Of a stretch of DNA of 64,000 nt, positions 16,829 through 28,908 are shown one piece after another. How positions within the stretch are numbered: position 1 is the first letter of the stretch; each line of letters opens with the position of its first letter. Made by a program: the position numbers and the translations under genes. A model generated the notes under the pieces. The model was not told the origin of the DNA, did not search any database, and was given only the letters and a program-made list of their open reading frames with translations. This DNA is from Bradysia coprophila (taxonomy: Eukaryota; Arthropoda; Insecta; Diptera; Sciaridae): positions 2,998,415-3,062,414 of the forward strand of contig NW_023503584.1 in assembly GCF_014529535.1 (NCBI RefSeq). The letters run 5' to 3'.

Positions 16829-19062
16829 TCAGAAATTTCGCTTATTCTTCAGCAAGTTGTTGTGGATGCTACGCTTGAAGACTAGCCGAGCATTTTTATG
16901 TTGTGTGTGTTTCGGTATTCCAAAATTGAAGTCATCGTTCAACGCATTCAGGCCCTCGTATCGATTCAGTGCGACTGATTGAGGCGGTGTTTCCACAGAT
17001 ACTTTTTCAACATCAGTTTCGAGAATCTGGAATTGAATTGAAAGAGAAATTTAGATGTAATTGTTGCAATTTTACGATGAGCGATTGTCTCTTGTTAATG
17101 ATGTTTTTACACTAAGACGTACAATGTACAGTGTACAACGTACAATATGGTAAAACATGGAAGACTTAAGTGGGTACAAGGGTACGCTTAAATTGTAGCC
17201 TACATTTGTGCGTTTCGAAATTTTTGATCGCTGATAACTTATCGGCAAGGATTCTTTTAGAAATCTTTAAACTTTGATATAAATGTTTTGCTGATAAAAC
17301 AATAGATATTTACGTCACAAAGACGGAAAAGTTGCAAAGTTGGTTTCGCCTCGAATCAAAAAACCTCACGCGAAAACGCCCGAGTTCATTTTTCGAGGTA
17401 CGTACAATATTTTACATGCTATGGGTATTCATTGATGAAATGAACGGTTTTCGGTGCAAAGGCATATAAACATTTTTCCATGCGTCGGGCCGAAAACGGG
17501 AGTTTTGCAGAAATTTTCTCCTGTTTTAGGTCCTTTACATGAAAAATAATATGCGTATCTGTCTTGGCTGACGTTTTCTTGGGCATTTTCGCGAATAGCC
17601 TAACACCGAAATAGACTTAAGCCGCTGGCCTAGGCAGAGACACAAATTACTATCGTTGATCGATGGCAGATAGATGTGTAACATTTTGAGTCGACTCTAT
17701 CTGCGTCGTTCTTAAAAAAGCCATCATAATCAATAATCAATAATCAATCGAAGGAAAACCGGTGATATGGTGCATGAGAATAACTGCCCTGCACTAACTG
17801 GTGCTCATTTTTATGTTTTAAAATGGAAAACTTTATAAGATGACCATCAAAATCACTGTATCTCGAATAGAAGAAAAATTATAGGAATTATAGACATGAA
17901 GTTGTGGAATGTAGTTCGATTCCATGAACATAACTTCAAAATTTGGCCATTGTGCCAGGGCCTTTAATTCCCGAAAATTCCTAAAATTCATTTGCTTGTA
18001 AAACTTAGCCTGTCTCATACAGCTATTCATCTGTTATCGATAACAACGACAAAAATAATGAAAAACTAATGGCAAGCTCTGTGTAAAACGGTACTTTTTA
18101 TAAAAATAAAATCTTTAAAACAATTGAAGTACAAGATTTGAAACCAACAGATTAAAAATATTTTGATCGATGGAAGTAATAGACTCGATAATAATATCGG
18201 TCATAAGCTTGCCGTCTGTAACAGGTTAAGAAATATCATTCAAAACAAGGCAGCTCTCTAGCAATATCACACCAATTGTTTACAAAATTATGAGGCCAAA
18301 AATCGTTCGGTGTCCTCTTGTAAAATTAATTACACTTCTAAAATAATAAAATTTACAGGCGGACACTGTACGATTTTTGGCCTCCTAATTTTGTAGACAA
18401 TTGGTGTGATATTGCTAGAGATCTGTCTTGTTAAAAACAACTAAAAATCCAGAAGTATCCAACATATCCTCGGAAGTGAACAAGTAACAAAAACGTCTTA
18501 AAATCTTAGGAATTTTAGTGAATTTGAAATCAAATGTGCCCTGATATAGTTCACTTTGATAGTCAATTGGAAATAAATCAATTAAAAAAGAACGTTCGTT
18601 CAGGGTCTTTGAACAGGATGTACGTACTTATACGTTCTTACCATGAATGACGAAAAGAAATTATGATAAATTAGTGGTCCAACCCCACTCGGAGGTGAAA
18701 TGTTTACTTTTAATGTTATTATTAGACCTTGTAAAAAATCGGTTGAGGTTTGGCACAATTCGCAAAATATTCAAGGACAAAGTAATTGGAGTGGAATTAT
18801 ATGTATCCATCCATCAAAAAAACAAAAAATCAATTCAACGTTCCCTCTTGTTATGTAAATACATTTTTTTACAGAACATTAATAACATCAAGTCATCAAG
18901 AAAATTGCGTACATCTCTTAACAATTCACGCAGTCGATCAAGGTTATCGGCATTTCCTCGGGTTGGTAAATAACGTCCACAGACCACAAAACCACCGTAA
19001 CTTTGCACACAAATCAACGCAATGCAAATCAAATTTATGTACTTAACACTCATCATCATCAT
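16829..19062 (-). CDS. Proct: Proctolin neuropeptide precursor
   Basis: Secreted neuropeptide precursor. Proctolin (RYLPT) is a myotropic modulator released from neurons that acts on a G-protein-coupled receptor in arthropods. Exon 1 (19062-18913) encodes a run of four Met, a hydrophobic signal peptide, then ...VVCG/RYLPT/RGNADNLDRLRELLRD. RYLPT directly follows the signal peptide and is followed by Arg, as in known insect precursors. The 1.9 kb intron uses donor GTACGC at 18912 and acceptor CAG ending at 17027. Exon 2 (17026-16829) continues in phase ILETDVEKVSVE... with a FKR dibasic site and ends at TGA: 115 aa in all. The join LRELLRDILE resembles the LREL..ILE region of the Drosophila precursor, which supports it. 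Without splicing, exon 1 would read through to a stop at 18835-18837 and give 75 aa. Four ATGs are in tandem at the start; the first (19062) is taken. The intron holds two repeats (18018-18229 and 18244-18432). Confidence 0.85.
17163..17614. repeat. Diverged relative of the TTAA palindromic MITE
   Basis: GACTTAAG marks both ends. The left end continues AAATTGTAGCCTACATTTGTG, matching the MITEs at 16044 and 55986; the right end has the inverted AGCCTA...CTTAAG. The interior differs from the other two copies. It lies just upstream of proctolin exon 2, inside the intron. Confidence 0.5.
18018..18229. repeat. Dispersed 200-bp repeat, copy 1, in the proctolin intron
   Basis: Shares CATCTGTTATCGA, TTGAAGTACAAGATTTGAAA, GATGGAAGTAATAGAC and CTTGCCGTCTGTAAC with copies at 36804-37013 and 59241-59431. 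Weaker relatives lie near 25365-25490, 27780-27920 and 58570-58750. The ends (TCTGTTA / TAACAG) are loosely complementary. No coding capacity. Confidence 0.75.
18244..18432. repeat. Palindromic MITE in the proctolin intron
   Basis: Two arms of about 80 bp are inverted copies. The left has CTCTAGCAATATCACACCAA and GGCCAAAAATCGT; the right has their complements with few mismatches. The high arm identity suggests a fairly recent insertion. It abuts the repeat ending at 18229. Confidence 0.85.
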
Positions 19063-20644
19063 TGTCGAGTTTAACTTGCGATTGAAAAATTTGAATTAAT
19101 TAGCAAAAAATTCGCAAACAATACTTTTATCTCTAAGATGTCCTTCGGAATCTTAGAATTTATTCAAATTATTTGTATTTTTTCTCTTGTTATTTTAATA
19201 CTTCTTAGAGTGGTATGTTTGGCAAACTACTTGTGCGTTGAAATATTTTTCGTATTTATACAGACAGGGTAGATAAACGAAATCGTTTCCATCTCTCCCA
19301 ATTTTTCTTCTATTTTTACAATTCATATTGTTATGCTGTTTAGATTGGAATAATATGAAAGGGGGCGCATGAGCGAAATCTCAGTTATTTTAATAGAATT
19401 CTTTATTTTTACCCGAAAAAGAATTGGGGAAATTACCAGCCACTGATTCATACAGATTTGAATCATCTTTTATCAATGAACTTGTAAAACACAAAATTTG
19501 TTGTTTCAATATACCCACAAATTTGGCACATCAATTCATTGCCATGATTGTTCAAATATTTGCTCAAGTTGAAAAAGGTAAAATTTTTACTTAGTCTGAA
19601 ATGTGAATGATGTTATGTCGTAGGTTCAAGTAGTTAACATCATAAATCATTTTTTGTAGCTTATTACTGTACATATCTTTAGAAACTTTATGTTGAGTAG
19701 AACTCGTGAGAACCATGTCATGTCAACAGTAATTTTAACTGTTATACCAATACCTGGTAGTATTTTCTTAAGCCGAGCAAACCTCAGACAGCTTGTGTGG
19801 AAACTAAGTCATCTATCCACATAAGCTGCGCTGACCTATCCTCATCGTGAGCACGATTCCATGCTGTTGCTAACTGCAACATTCTTATTTCACGATTAAA
19901 AAAAACTTTGAATACAGTCAGGGACTGTCAGGTGTCTCGCGCGTGGTAGTGGTGAAACTATATAAGGACATATAAACAGTTTTGATTGTATCAGCTGAAA
20001 AACAGCTGAAGCAAGTTCCTGCTGAAAGTTCACTGCCTCTAACCGTACCACAAAAATCGAAAAATAGGATAAAAAACGACGGGAATAGAAATCATCAGAC
20101 ACGGTAGAGTAAAGTAAGCCATTGATAATCGCGTCTTTTACTTGTCAGTCCAAGAGATGTGCAAAATATGTGTTCACAAATTATTGTCATCAACCCATGG
20201 GCAACAAGAATACTTTAGAAAGAGAAAGAAACTGAAATTGAAATTAGAATCGCCCGTTCACTTTCGCTTTCAAATGTTAGGTTCAATAAAACCGGGCGCT
20301 GCCACTTCTATTTATTTTACTCTGCCATGCATCAGATCTTTGCAACTACTCTTTTGGTTTAATTTGTAACAGAGAAGCAACTTGTGGATATAACGCATAT
20401 AACAATACTTGGTCTCGCCACAGTCATATATCCCTAGACTGTATTGACATAATATGGAAAACAGAATTCTTGCTCAAAGAAGATATGTGTGATAAGGCGT
20501 TCCAAACTCAAGATCTAGATTTTTAATTTCTGAATTTTGGCAACAAGAATAAAATATCAAAACAGAAAAATCTAGACTTTCATTTATTCAACGAAATTCT
20601 TGAAGAATCAATTAGAAACCGCAACAACTCCTAATAATAAGGAA
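19063..20644. other. Proctolin upstream region and spacer
   Basis: Read on the - strand, TATAAATAC at 19260-19252 lies about 190 bp before the proctolin ATG and could serve as its TATA box. The rest shows no supported gene or RNA. Short open stretches near 19896-20102 and 20142-20369 lack motifs. Confidence 0.35.
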
Positions 20645-20809
20645 ATGTCGAATTTCATTTTTCTACCCCTGTATGATGATGTGCTTATTATGACACCAAC
20701 TCACAAAATTCTAATTTTTCTGTGCGTTTTTGCAACGATTTTATTCATTGAAATTTTGTTTACCAGACTCACCAGACCACATATCCAATACCGAAAACAA
20801 AAAGTTTAA
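20645..20809 (+). CDS. Possible 54-aa single-pass membrane micropeptide
   Basis: ATG in a purine-rich context (AAGGAAATG) opens 54 codons to TAA. The predicted peptide has an N-terminal part MSNFIFLPLYDDVLIM, one strong hydrophobic segment (about residues 20-38, ILIFLCVFATILFIEIL) and a basic tail ending YRKQKV. This is the layout of insect membrane micropeptides, but AT-rich DNA yields hydrophobic frames easily and no family is recognised. No intron is needed. It could be chance; no other evidence supports it. Confidence 0.25.
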   Translation: MSNFIFLPLYDDVLIMTPTHKILIFLCVFATILFIEILFTRLTRPHIQYRKQKV

Positions 20810-22884
20810 ATTGTTGCAATTCCAAGAATCCTTCAAATTCCAATTTCATTACGTTGTTTTGTCTTGAAGATAATGAAATCATCTTGAAGCATCATTAACA
20901 TTGCCAAAGGGTAAAGTTAGGTTTGAAGTTTGAGTTGAAAGGACATGTGGGTTTGCTAACAAAATATCTCCAAAATTTGTATAATAAAAAAATATCTCAT
21001 TCTCCTCAATATAACAAATTATTAAATTGACTTGCTCAAAGGTTATACCCATATTTATACCCATATTTCTAACGAATGGACCATAGTTCGTCCCACACAA
21101 TAAAATCGAAACGTATACAATGTTAAAGTAGCAATCCCACCATATGGATAGTAAAATAATACTACAACACACTACACGGTGTATACAATGCTGCTTCTAA
21201 AATAGTGACATCATCAGTTGGCGACCAACTATCTGTCGCCAAAGAGTGTGCTATATAGTGATATGAAAGTTGTGTGGAGTAGTTTTATACGAATACAATG
21301 GAGTTTAGTCGCAACTGTGACGTATGCAGAGCACAGAAGTAGTTTCCCAAAGTGAAACTGATTGATTTGCCTCCTCTGCCTCGTGCGTTTTACAATGTTT
21401 ACTCAGCGCAGAATATATATTCAAATTATGTATACATAAATGAAAGATATTCGATAAGTTTTTCTTTATGGCATCTTGTGCATAAAGCGCACAACCACAA
21501 TTTTATGGCGAGCGTTTCTTTCACATAATAATTTGTAAATGAACGAAATATATATGCGAGACGAGACGTGAGCTTATTGAATAAATTTAGTTTTAGTAGA
21601 GATTTTTATGGGCACTTACATTCTTACATACATCTAATTGAGTAGATTGAAGGGATGTGATGTGTTAGGAACTTGGAATAAGAATCTCTGATTAGTTGGT
21701 CGACATTTCAGCTAATTTATTCAAATTTAAATATTTACTTTCAGTTGGCAATAAGATGTGTCCCACCACATTATCACATAGTAGGCACCACATTATCCAT
21801 AAAATTTAAACCGGAAAATTTGTTACAAAATAAAATGTTTGCTTAATATCAGACAATTATTCGTTGAAGTGTAGAAACTTGACTACAACATGAAATGAAG
21901 TCATGTAGTTTCTATCTCCTCATTTCATTTTTTCCTTCTTTTGAAATTGGAACAGAAAATAATAATTCGATATTTACTTCTGTTATTTACTCTCAAAACA
22001 TGCCTTTTTGTAATACTATGTGATTTTAAAAGCTTTCTTCACCGAAACGAGAAAAAAGCTTCTGAAAGTTGTTTTTATTGCTCGTTGACCCGTTTAGGTA
22101 AAAGTGCTTCATGGCTGTGAAATTTAGTCTTAACTGGTTTCTAAAATCCAGATACTATCTTGATATAAAGCTCCATATATTGCACCAGATGCAATTGTGA
22201 GCGTAGATCTCACGATTCCGATTTTAGAAGCCTTCCCAACTCATCCACAAGACGCTTTATAACTAAAGGGGCAGATAGGTTCCAATGTAAAGCCTACGAA
22301 CTCGTTGTTTATGATGATGTTCAAAGCACCTAGCAGGGTAATATAGGTTTTACCACGTCAAATAGAGTAGTTTTTTGATACCAATGATGCCATTAGTAGC
22401 GTTAATGGTAATTTTGCAATTCCATTATGAAAAAAGGTATGGAAATATTCGAATGCTTCGATTAAAGTGCGATTTTCTGAAGGAACTACGGTATCGGGGA
22501 ATATGGCACACGTTGCCAAAAGAACGCACTTTTAAACAACGTAAAAGGTGAACTCGCACACGCAAGTTTATTGCTGCAAATGCTTTTTAGCCATGTCACC
22601 GACTTAATGACACCTTTTACAAAATTTTGATATCGAAAAATCGGGAGCGAGGTCAACTTTTAGGTAGTTAAAAAATGCGTTGTTTTAGCACCGTGTGTCA
22701 AGCCAGACGTTCCTGAGGTCAAATGAAAAAGAATGGCAAAAAAGTTTTCCTTCCTACCGCTACCACCTGTAGAATTCTAGGATCGTGACCATTGTGAGGA
22801 CTTTTGACTGTCTTTTTGGGTTCCCTTTTCCCTTCTGGACTTTTGGCTTCATTTAAGTGGTAGTAGGTTCGTAGGGATGGGAGA
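20810..22884. other. Gene-poor spacer
   Basis: No supported gene. A 97-codon open stretch on the - strand (21172-20879) is hydrophobic and Asn/Ile-rich, as expected by chance at this base composition. No tRNA or repeat boundary was recognised with confidence. Confidence 0.4.
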
Positions 22885-23215
22885 CGTTCAAAATTATCGA
22901 TAATATCAATCGAAAGAAATTATCGATAATTGATTAATCATATCGTTATCGATAATTTAATAATTATCGATAATTATGAAAATATCGAAATTCGATAATT
23001 ACCAAAATATTGATATTTTGATATTTATCTGAAAATGTATGATAATATACCGATATATCGATAAATATCAGATTTTCGGACCGAAATATCGATATATCGA
23101 ATTATCGATATCTTGATAATTATCAAAATATCAATAATTATCGATTATCGATATTTTTTTGATAATTTTCGATAAAAAAAGTCGATAATTATCGATAATC
23201 ATTATCATTATCACC
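22885..23215. repeat. ATCGAT/TATCGATAAT low-complexity tract
   Basis: About 330 bp composed almost entirely of overlapping TATCGATA, AATTATCGATAATTATC and ATATCGATAT variants, with no fixed period. The core is self-complementary, so the tract can fold on itself in many registers. TATCGATA is the core bound by the Drosophila factors DREF and BEAF-32; a regulatory role here is only a possibility. Confidence 0.85.
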
Positions 23216-23469
23216 CATGCCTATATGTTGGTTACTAAAATTCTATCACTCCACATGGTCCAGCCAGATTTTTCATATTGTTTTGGCTTCCCTTCTAGAT
23301 TTTTGGGATTAGCTAAGGTGATGAGTTATGTAAATTTAAATAATAAAAAAATAAATAACAGCAAAAAACGTCTATGGCAAAAGCTAGAGCTGTTCTAGGA
23401 ATGCGGTTATATTACAGGACATTGTGTGATGGGAACGTAGCGAACGTTTTTAATGGACAACAATTATAT

Positions 23470-23719
23470 TATCTTTAAAGTGGAGCTGGGCGGAACATAT
23501 TGCAAGAAGGACGGACGAACGTTGGACCAAAAAGATCATGAACCTGAGACCACCTAAAACACGACTTAGAGGTAGACCACCAGAGAGATGGAATAATGGT
23601 ATAAAGAGAATTGCAAGCACAAATTGGCAACAAAAGGCAACGGATCGTTCGGAGTGGAAGAGAATTGGAGAGGCCTACGTCCAGCAGTGGATAGAAACAG
23701 GCTGAAAAAGAAGAAGAAG
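23470..23719 (+). mobile_element. 5'-truncated non-LTR retrotransposon tail (RTE/BovB-like)
   Basis: The frame reads a typical reverse-transcriptase C-terminal tail: ARRTDERWTKKIM, RGRPPERWNNGIKRI, ATDRSEWKRIGEAYVQQWI, then a stop and a (GAA)n 3' tail. AATTATAT occurs at 23462-23469 and again at 23720-23727, an 8-bp target-site duplication that fixes the insertion limits. Only the last 75 codons or so are present, so it is dead on arrival. A related fragment in inverse orientation lies at 45450-45836. Confidence 0.85.
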
Positions 23720-24078
23720 AATTATATGGCTTCATCTTTTGATTGAAAGCGATAGCGTGAAAAGAGCTGGCCTTTAAATATTTGAGTCTTCAAGTCTGCA
23801 TTACCTCTTCTTAATTCCAAAACAAATGCAATTCTAGAGTACCGATAAATGAAGTTATATAGAGCAGTGTTAGTCTATTCAACTTCTTCCCTTTTTTGGT
23901 ACGTATATACACAGGGTTACGAAATGTTAGTGATGATAATCAATGTGTGTGTGTAGAATGGTAGTGAAACGAAAGATAAATGTCATTATTCATCTGTCAA
24001 AACAATTCAGAGTTCTTTTAAGTGGAGTCATTAGTCTTAAAGAGAAACAAATTTTGTTTCAAAAACGATCTGTAAATA

Positions 24079-24922
24079 ATGCAATCATCAAACGATCAAC
24101 CCGGCAAACAGTATTCGAATCAAAATGCAACTTCATATGCAGGACATCCAGGCTATAACCAGAAAACTGGCATATATTCGTATGGAAGTGGACAGGTATG
24201 CGTCTAAACGTTCAGTCAATACAAGAACTTAATGTTGCTTCGTTGTGAATAGGATTATCAATTAAGAACAACTGCTACGAGCACAAGTGCATATACAAAA
24301 CAATCAAGCTACACAATAGATAGCTGTACTATGAGCACCAATGGAGAGAGTTTTGCCACTCAGGTAAAGTGCAACACAAGTCTCCATGTTAATTGTCTAA
24401 TCTTTTGTTGTCCACATAGTACGCCACCGATCCAAACGTTACATCAACCGCCAATAGTTATTTCAATTTACCTTACGGTACGGCTACATTCCTTGAAAAT
24501 GGTCACGATAATCCATCAACTGGAAGCATGTCGCACAATTTGTCGTACGCAAATCCGATTGGTCTCCATCCTATGATTTCGGACAATAAAAATTCAACGA
24601 CCTACATGCAGAGCAATAGCCAAATCAGTACCACCACCACACGTAGTGCAGAAACAAGTAAGGGCATGGAGCGTAGAAATTACTTTAGTTGAACTTTAGT
24701 CTTGTGCACTTGATTTTATCGCTGAACAGTCTGTCATTAGATAAATTTTGACTTCCAGGAGATATGCCACATGCATCGTACGATTCATGTGTACCTCAAC
24801 AGTCAACTGCTGATAACAATACCACCGAATCTACCGCTCGAGTATCTAACATTGACCATATGTCTGGACTTAGCGTAACAATTTCCGATTTGACAATTTC
24901 TGCAGCCCAACGACAACAGTGA
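24079..24922 (+). CDS. Four-exon gene of unknown family, Ser/Thr/Asn/Gln/Tyr-rich protein
   Basis: Exons 24079-24195, 24253-24363, 24420-24657 and 24759-24922 join with GT...AG introns of 57, 56 and 101 bp and matching phases (0, 0, 1) into 209 codons plus stop. A TAA lies in frame six bases before the ATG, so the start is firm. The protein begins MQSSNDQPGKQYSNQ and ends ISDLTISAAQRQQ. It has no signal peptide, membrane span or recognised domain and only two Cys, and is rich in S, T, N, Q and Y (for example TTATSTSAYTKQSSY). It is probably intrinsically disordered. Each exon is too short to stand out alone; the agreement of four frames and six splice sites is the evidence. An AATAAA follows at 25045-25050. 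It could be a fast-evolving lineage-specific gene or a disordered regulator whose homologues are hard to recognise. Confidence 0.8.
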
Positions 24923-25044
24923 TTGAATCCTACTGACTCACTGATTTGACTGACACCCAGTACATCGGACGGGTCTCTAATGGATCTGTCGACAATCTCT
25001 ACAGATCTTGCATAACATTGTAACTTTCCTCGTTCTTTTTTTTA

Positions 25045-25050
25045 AATAAA
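25045..25050 (+). terminator. Poly(A) signal of the gene at 24079
   Basis: AATAAA about 120 bp after the stop codon, next to a T-run; the position suits 3' end formation. Confidence 0.45.
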
Positions 25051-25059
25051 CGTGTCGGA

Positions 25060-28000
25060 TTAAGAAATCAAGCTGGTAGTGGTATTGATATTGAAATTAT
25101 TGGAACGGTACTGATAGATTTACCGAAGCTATACCGTTAGAATGTGGTCACTTCAACATGCTAAACATATAAACTTGAGCGATAAAATTTCCACTTCATC
25201 ACTCCAGACAACATTTGTTAATATAGGTCGATTTTACCTTGACCATAATCTTATTTGAGTCACAGGTGTTCTTATTTCGAATAAAAAGTGGAAAATTTTT
25301 TAATCCACAACTTTTATCTACGACGAATCAGTCATCAACAATAAGCGGATATCGTTCACATACGGCTAATCGTCTGTTATCTACAAGATTTTGTATCAAA
25401 CACTTGGCAATACTTTGAACGTCTGAAGCAACTGATCCGATAGATAAAATGTATATGGCTTGTCGTTTGTAAAACGTTAAGAAGATGAATAAAGGAATTG
25501 ACTGGAATATAGTTATTTATGCAAGACGTTGCGAAATGGGGTTGCGTTGTCACTAGGCGTGAAGTTATCAAACGTCCGAAGCGACAAAACTAGTAACAAA
25601 AAGTGTAGCCACCAGTGAAACAGTAAAAAGAATATCGTAAAAAAGACGTCACCCAAGTCATGCATAATACTCCTGAATTAAACCCAAGAAGTAGGCACAT
25701 CGATTATGGCCGAATCAGCGGTTAAATTAGTGTATTTTTTGAAGGTCGATGGTTACGGAAACGATGCAAGAACGAATAACCTTTGGCAACCTTTAGCTGT
25801 GTGTAGGTCAATAAACACACGAAAGCATGAAAAAGTTCACTTTTCACAGCTCAGTTGCAGAAATTACATTTTTAGCGACTCTCGCTAACCAATACTACGA
25901 ATCTATTTATAGCGGCTTACCAGCTTAATATTATTTCATCGTCCTGCGAATGTTTCACGAAAAAGAAGTAAAAATTTGACGGTGGAGCGCAGGTATAATT
26001 TTATCATTTTTCCATATAAAAAAGTCGTTGATAGCGAAAGAGGGCTGACTATATATCGATGTTGGCACAAATAAAATAGACTGAAACAGCAGTACATTGG
26101 CATTTATTTCAAAATTCAAATTAGTGTAGATAAATAATATTGAGTTTATTCAAGTACAATAGCATAATGAACTTAACCTGTGAACAAGAACAGCTAGCTA
26201 TATATAGCCAGCTAATCCAAGCAATTAAAGTGTAAATTAAAATCGCTGTAATGAGGACTCAATTAACGACTTAACAATTCATACCATTTCGTTGTTCATA
26301 ATGTCTCGTTGTTCATTTAGAAAGCACCAGACGAAAATTTTGAATTGAATTGAATTTTCAGCTTTATCGACGGAAAAAACTTCAAATTTTTAATCGTAAA
26401 ATTGTTATTGAACTTTATTGGCGATAGATTCGTTGAATTTCTTGTATTGCAGTAAGTAGGAGAAGTTGAATCTCACTTTCTAAAACAAAGCGATGAGACC
26501 ACTACTCCACTTACTTCACATACTCAAAGGTTACGTTCAATAAAACACTGTCACACTGTGTCGCTGCATTGCTAATATTTTCTATGATAAAATTTTTGTT
26601 ATCGTTCTTTCGTGTACACACAAATATTGCGGTTGCTTGTAATTTGCACAAAAAGTGGGTATTATTAGATCTGACATTTCGGACGAAGCAAATAAAAATT
26701 TTGTCAACGACCAATATACCCACCTGTTGGACAAACTTTAAAATCAATTGAAACTGAAGCACATAGCTTAACCCAGTATATTTAACGTGAAAACTAAATT
26801 CAGCTAACAAAGACCGAACAGAAAATGGTTTCCCCCAAAAAATAATGTCGATTTTAACACGTTAAATTTTCAATAATTAATGATAAATGAGTATAATAAG
26901 TTCACTGGTTTTATATAGGACCGATAAGACGCTCCCAGAAAAACTGACAATCAACTGATTAGAAATTGTGATATCTCATTGCGCATACACACTATGAAAA
27001 ACGTATATAATAAACCACACTAAAATGGTGTGTATCACCTAGCTAAGGCTTACGTTTGCTTAAAAAAAAATAATTTTATCGAAAAGTTATATCAGAGCAC
27101 TGTGAAATATTATGACACATTTTGATTGAACCTGGACGGTTTTTTTTTTGTCGTTGTATGTATGTTGGAGTTGATAACCGTACATTTTGCTTACAGCACT
27201 TGAGTTCACTTATCTTTTAAGTTTCTTTCGTAAAGAAACTTAAGATAAAGGTAAAAATGTAACAGTTCGACCGTAGTCATTCCTCCAATATTACAATATT
27301 TTTAACATTTTTTTTTATTATTAAATATGATCGGATCCCGGATTACAATGGAATAAATATATTATTTCAAAACGAAAAGGGCACAGACTGTCGTTACAAT
27401 TTGACTTAGCTCACACTTTTCGATTAATCAACTCACAATTTTTGTGTGATGTCTTCAAGGCATCGTCGGTGTGTCAGTTTTAAACATTCGAATAGATAAC
27501 AGAGATGTTGACTTATAACCGAAATCGCTTTGTTCCTCTAAGATAACGTTTTTTTAAAACATTTTTGATGATTGTTTTTGATTTAATTCTAGCCATGTGA
27601 TCGTCTTTCATATACTTTTACAATTGAAACAACGTCACGATATATGGTAACTTCTGATGTAACGTTTGAAAGCAGTCAATAAGATTGAGAAAACCATTCG
27701 TAATTCAAAATTTTGATTTCTTTTTCTATAAACTCTTGAAATTAAAGGTATCACCGCGTTTTGGAAACCTTATATAAACTGTTAGTAATGTGTTAGTGAC
27801 AACGACGACAAGAATAAGCGATAAGCTCCTGGCTAGCATTTTCTTATACAGCGAAATTTATGATAAAACTAATGAAGTAATAGATTTTGTTTTGAACACT
27901 AGGAGATAATTTGCAAAAACGAACTATCAGATTTAATGATTTTGTCTTTGTTCTAAACGTATACTTTGAGGAATCTCTTACCAACTCAATAAACCTTGAA

Positions 28001-28908
28001 ATTATTTAAACACCAACAAAAAAGTATCGCCTTGGGTCTTCCTAATAATATTTTTTTATTGTCGGTTTTACTCTACAATTGGAAATCATAATTATCAACT
28101 TATGAAAATCGCAAGTACAGTAATGTGAGTTACTGTTCTTGTAGCATAGTAGTTATTTATGACATCCAGTGCAAAGTACTTTGTTAGGCTCTATTAAGGC
28201 GCTTTTAGCATAATTAGGTACTTTTCACTGAGATTCATACGACGTTTTATGCCACAGAGGCATCAGGCATCTAAAGTTTGCAAATTTTGCATATTATGAT
28301 GCTGAGTGGCATGAGTGATGTAATGAACACAGTTCTGGATTTCGAATCGTTTACTTCATCTCGAAACGAGATACCGTTTTACAGTTCCAGCAGAATAAAT
28401 ATCTACTACGCACTAGTGCGTAAAAGTGACATTTTTAACAATGACGATCCTACTCCATTTCATAAAATCTTGTTCCTAACTTGTGCCAGAACTGCAATTT
28501 TTCGGCCTCGCCTCGGGTTGACAATTTTCACATCTGTTGCGCGAAATGTTGATTAAGGCACATCTCACGATAATAGTTATTCTTCACGTTTATAAAAATG
28601 AGGATTCCAATGTTGTAGTGCTGTAAAGTCTTGTTTTCAACTTGTACTTCAACTGGAATTTTGCGCATATGATGTGTTGCCAACCTTGGCTTCGCCTCTA
28701 GGTTGTCATTTTTTACATTTTTTGCTAAAAATTTCAATTAAAAAAATTAAGAAAAAAGCTATTTTAACGGCGTGTTATTTAAAAACAACCCTTTACATGC
28801 TTTTGTTTTACCTAGGGTCGGAAGTGGCTTATTACACACCTAGGGAAAACAAGATAATTGGTTTAAGTTTATTTAATAGTATTTTACATAACGATGTACA
28901 AAAAGATG
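25060..28908. other. Gene-poor region with decayed repeats
   Basis: No supported gene. Weak relatives of the 18018 repeat lie near 25365-25490 and 27780-27920. Fragments related to the palindrome at 28909 occur near 25800-25830 (GTCAATAAACACACGAAA) and at 28500-28530 and 28680-28710 (GCCTCGCCTCGGGTTG, GGCTTCGCCTCTAGGTTG). On the - strand an open stretch (26810-26511) ends at a good donor (GTGAA/GTAAGT), but no start or partner exon could be fixed. Confidence 0.4.

Noticed and set aside
26511..26810. Possible - strand exon ending at GTGAA/GTAAGT, with a TATATAAAA box at about 26918-26910
   Set aside because: The donor is good, but no ATG is in frame, and a downstream exon joined at the nearest acceptor stops at once. 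Left as an unsupported hint.
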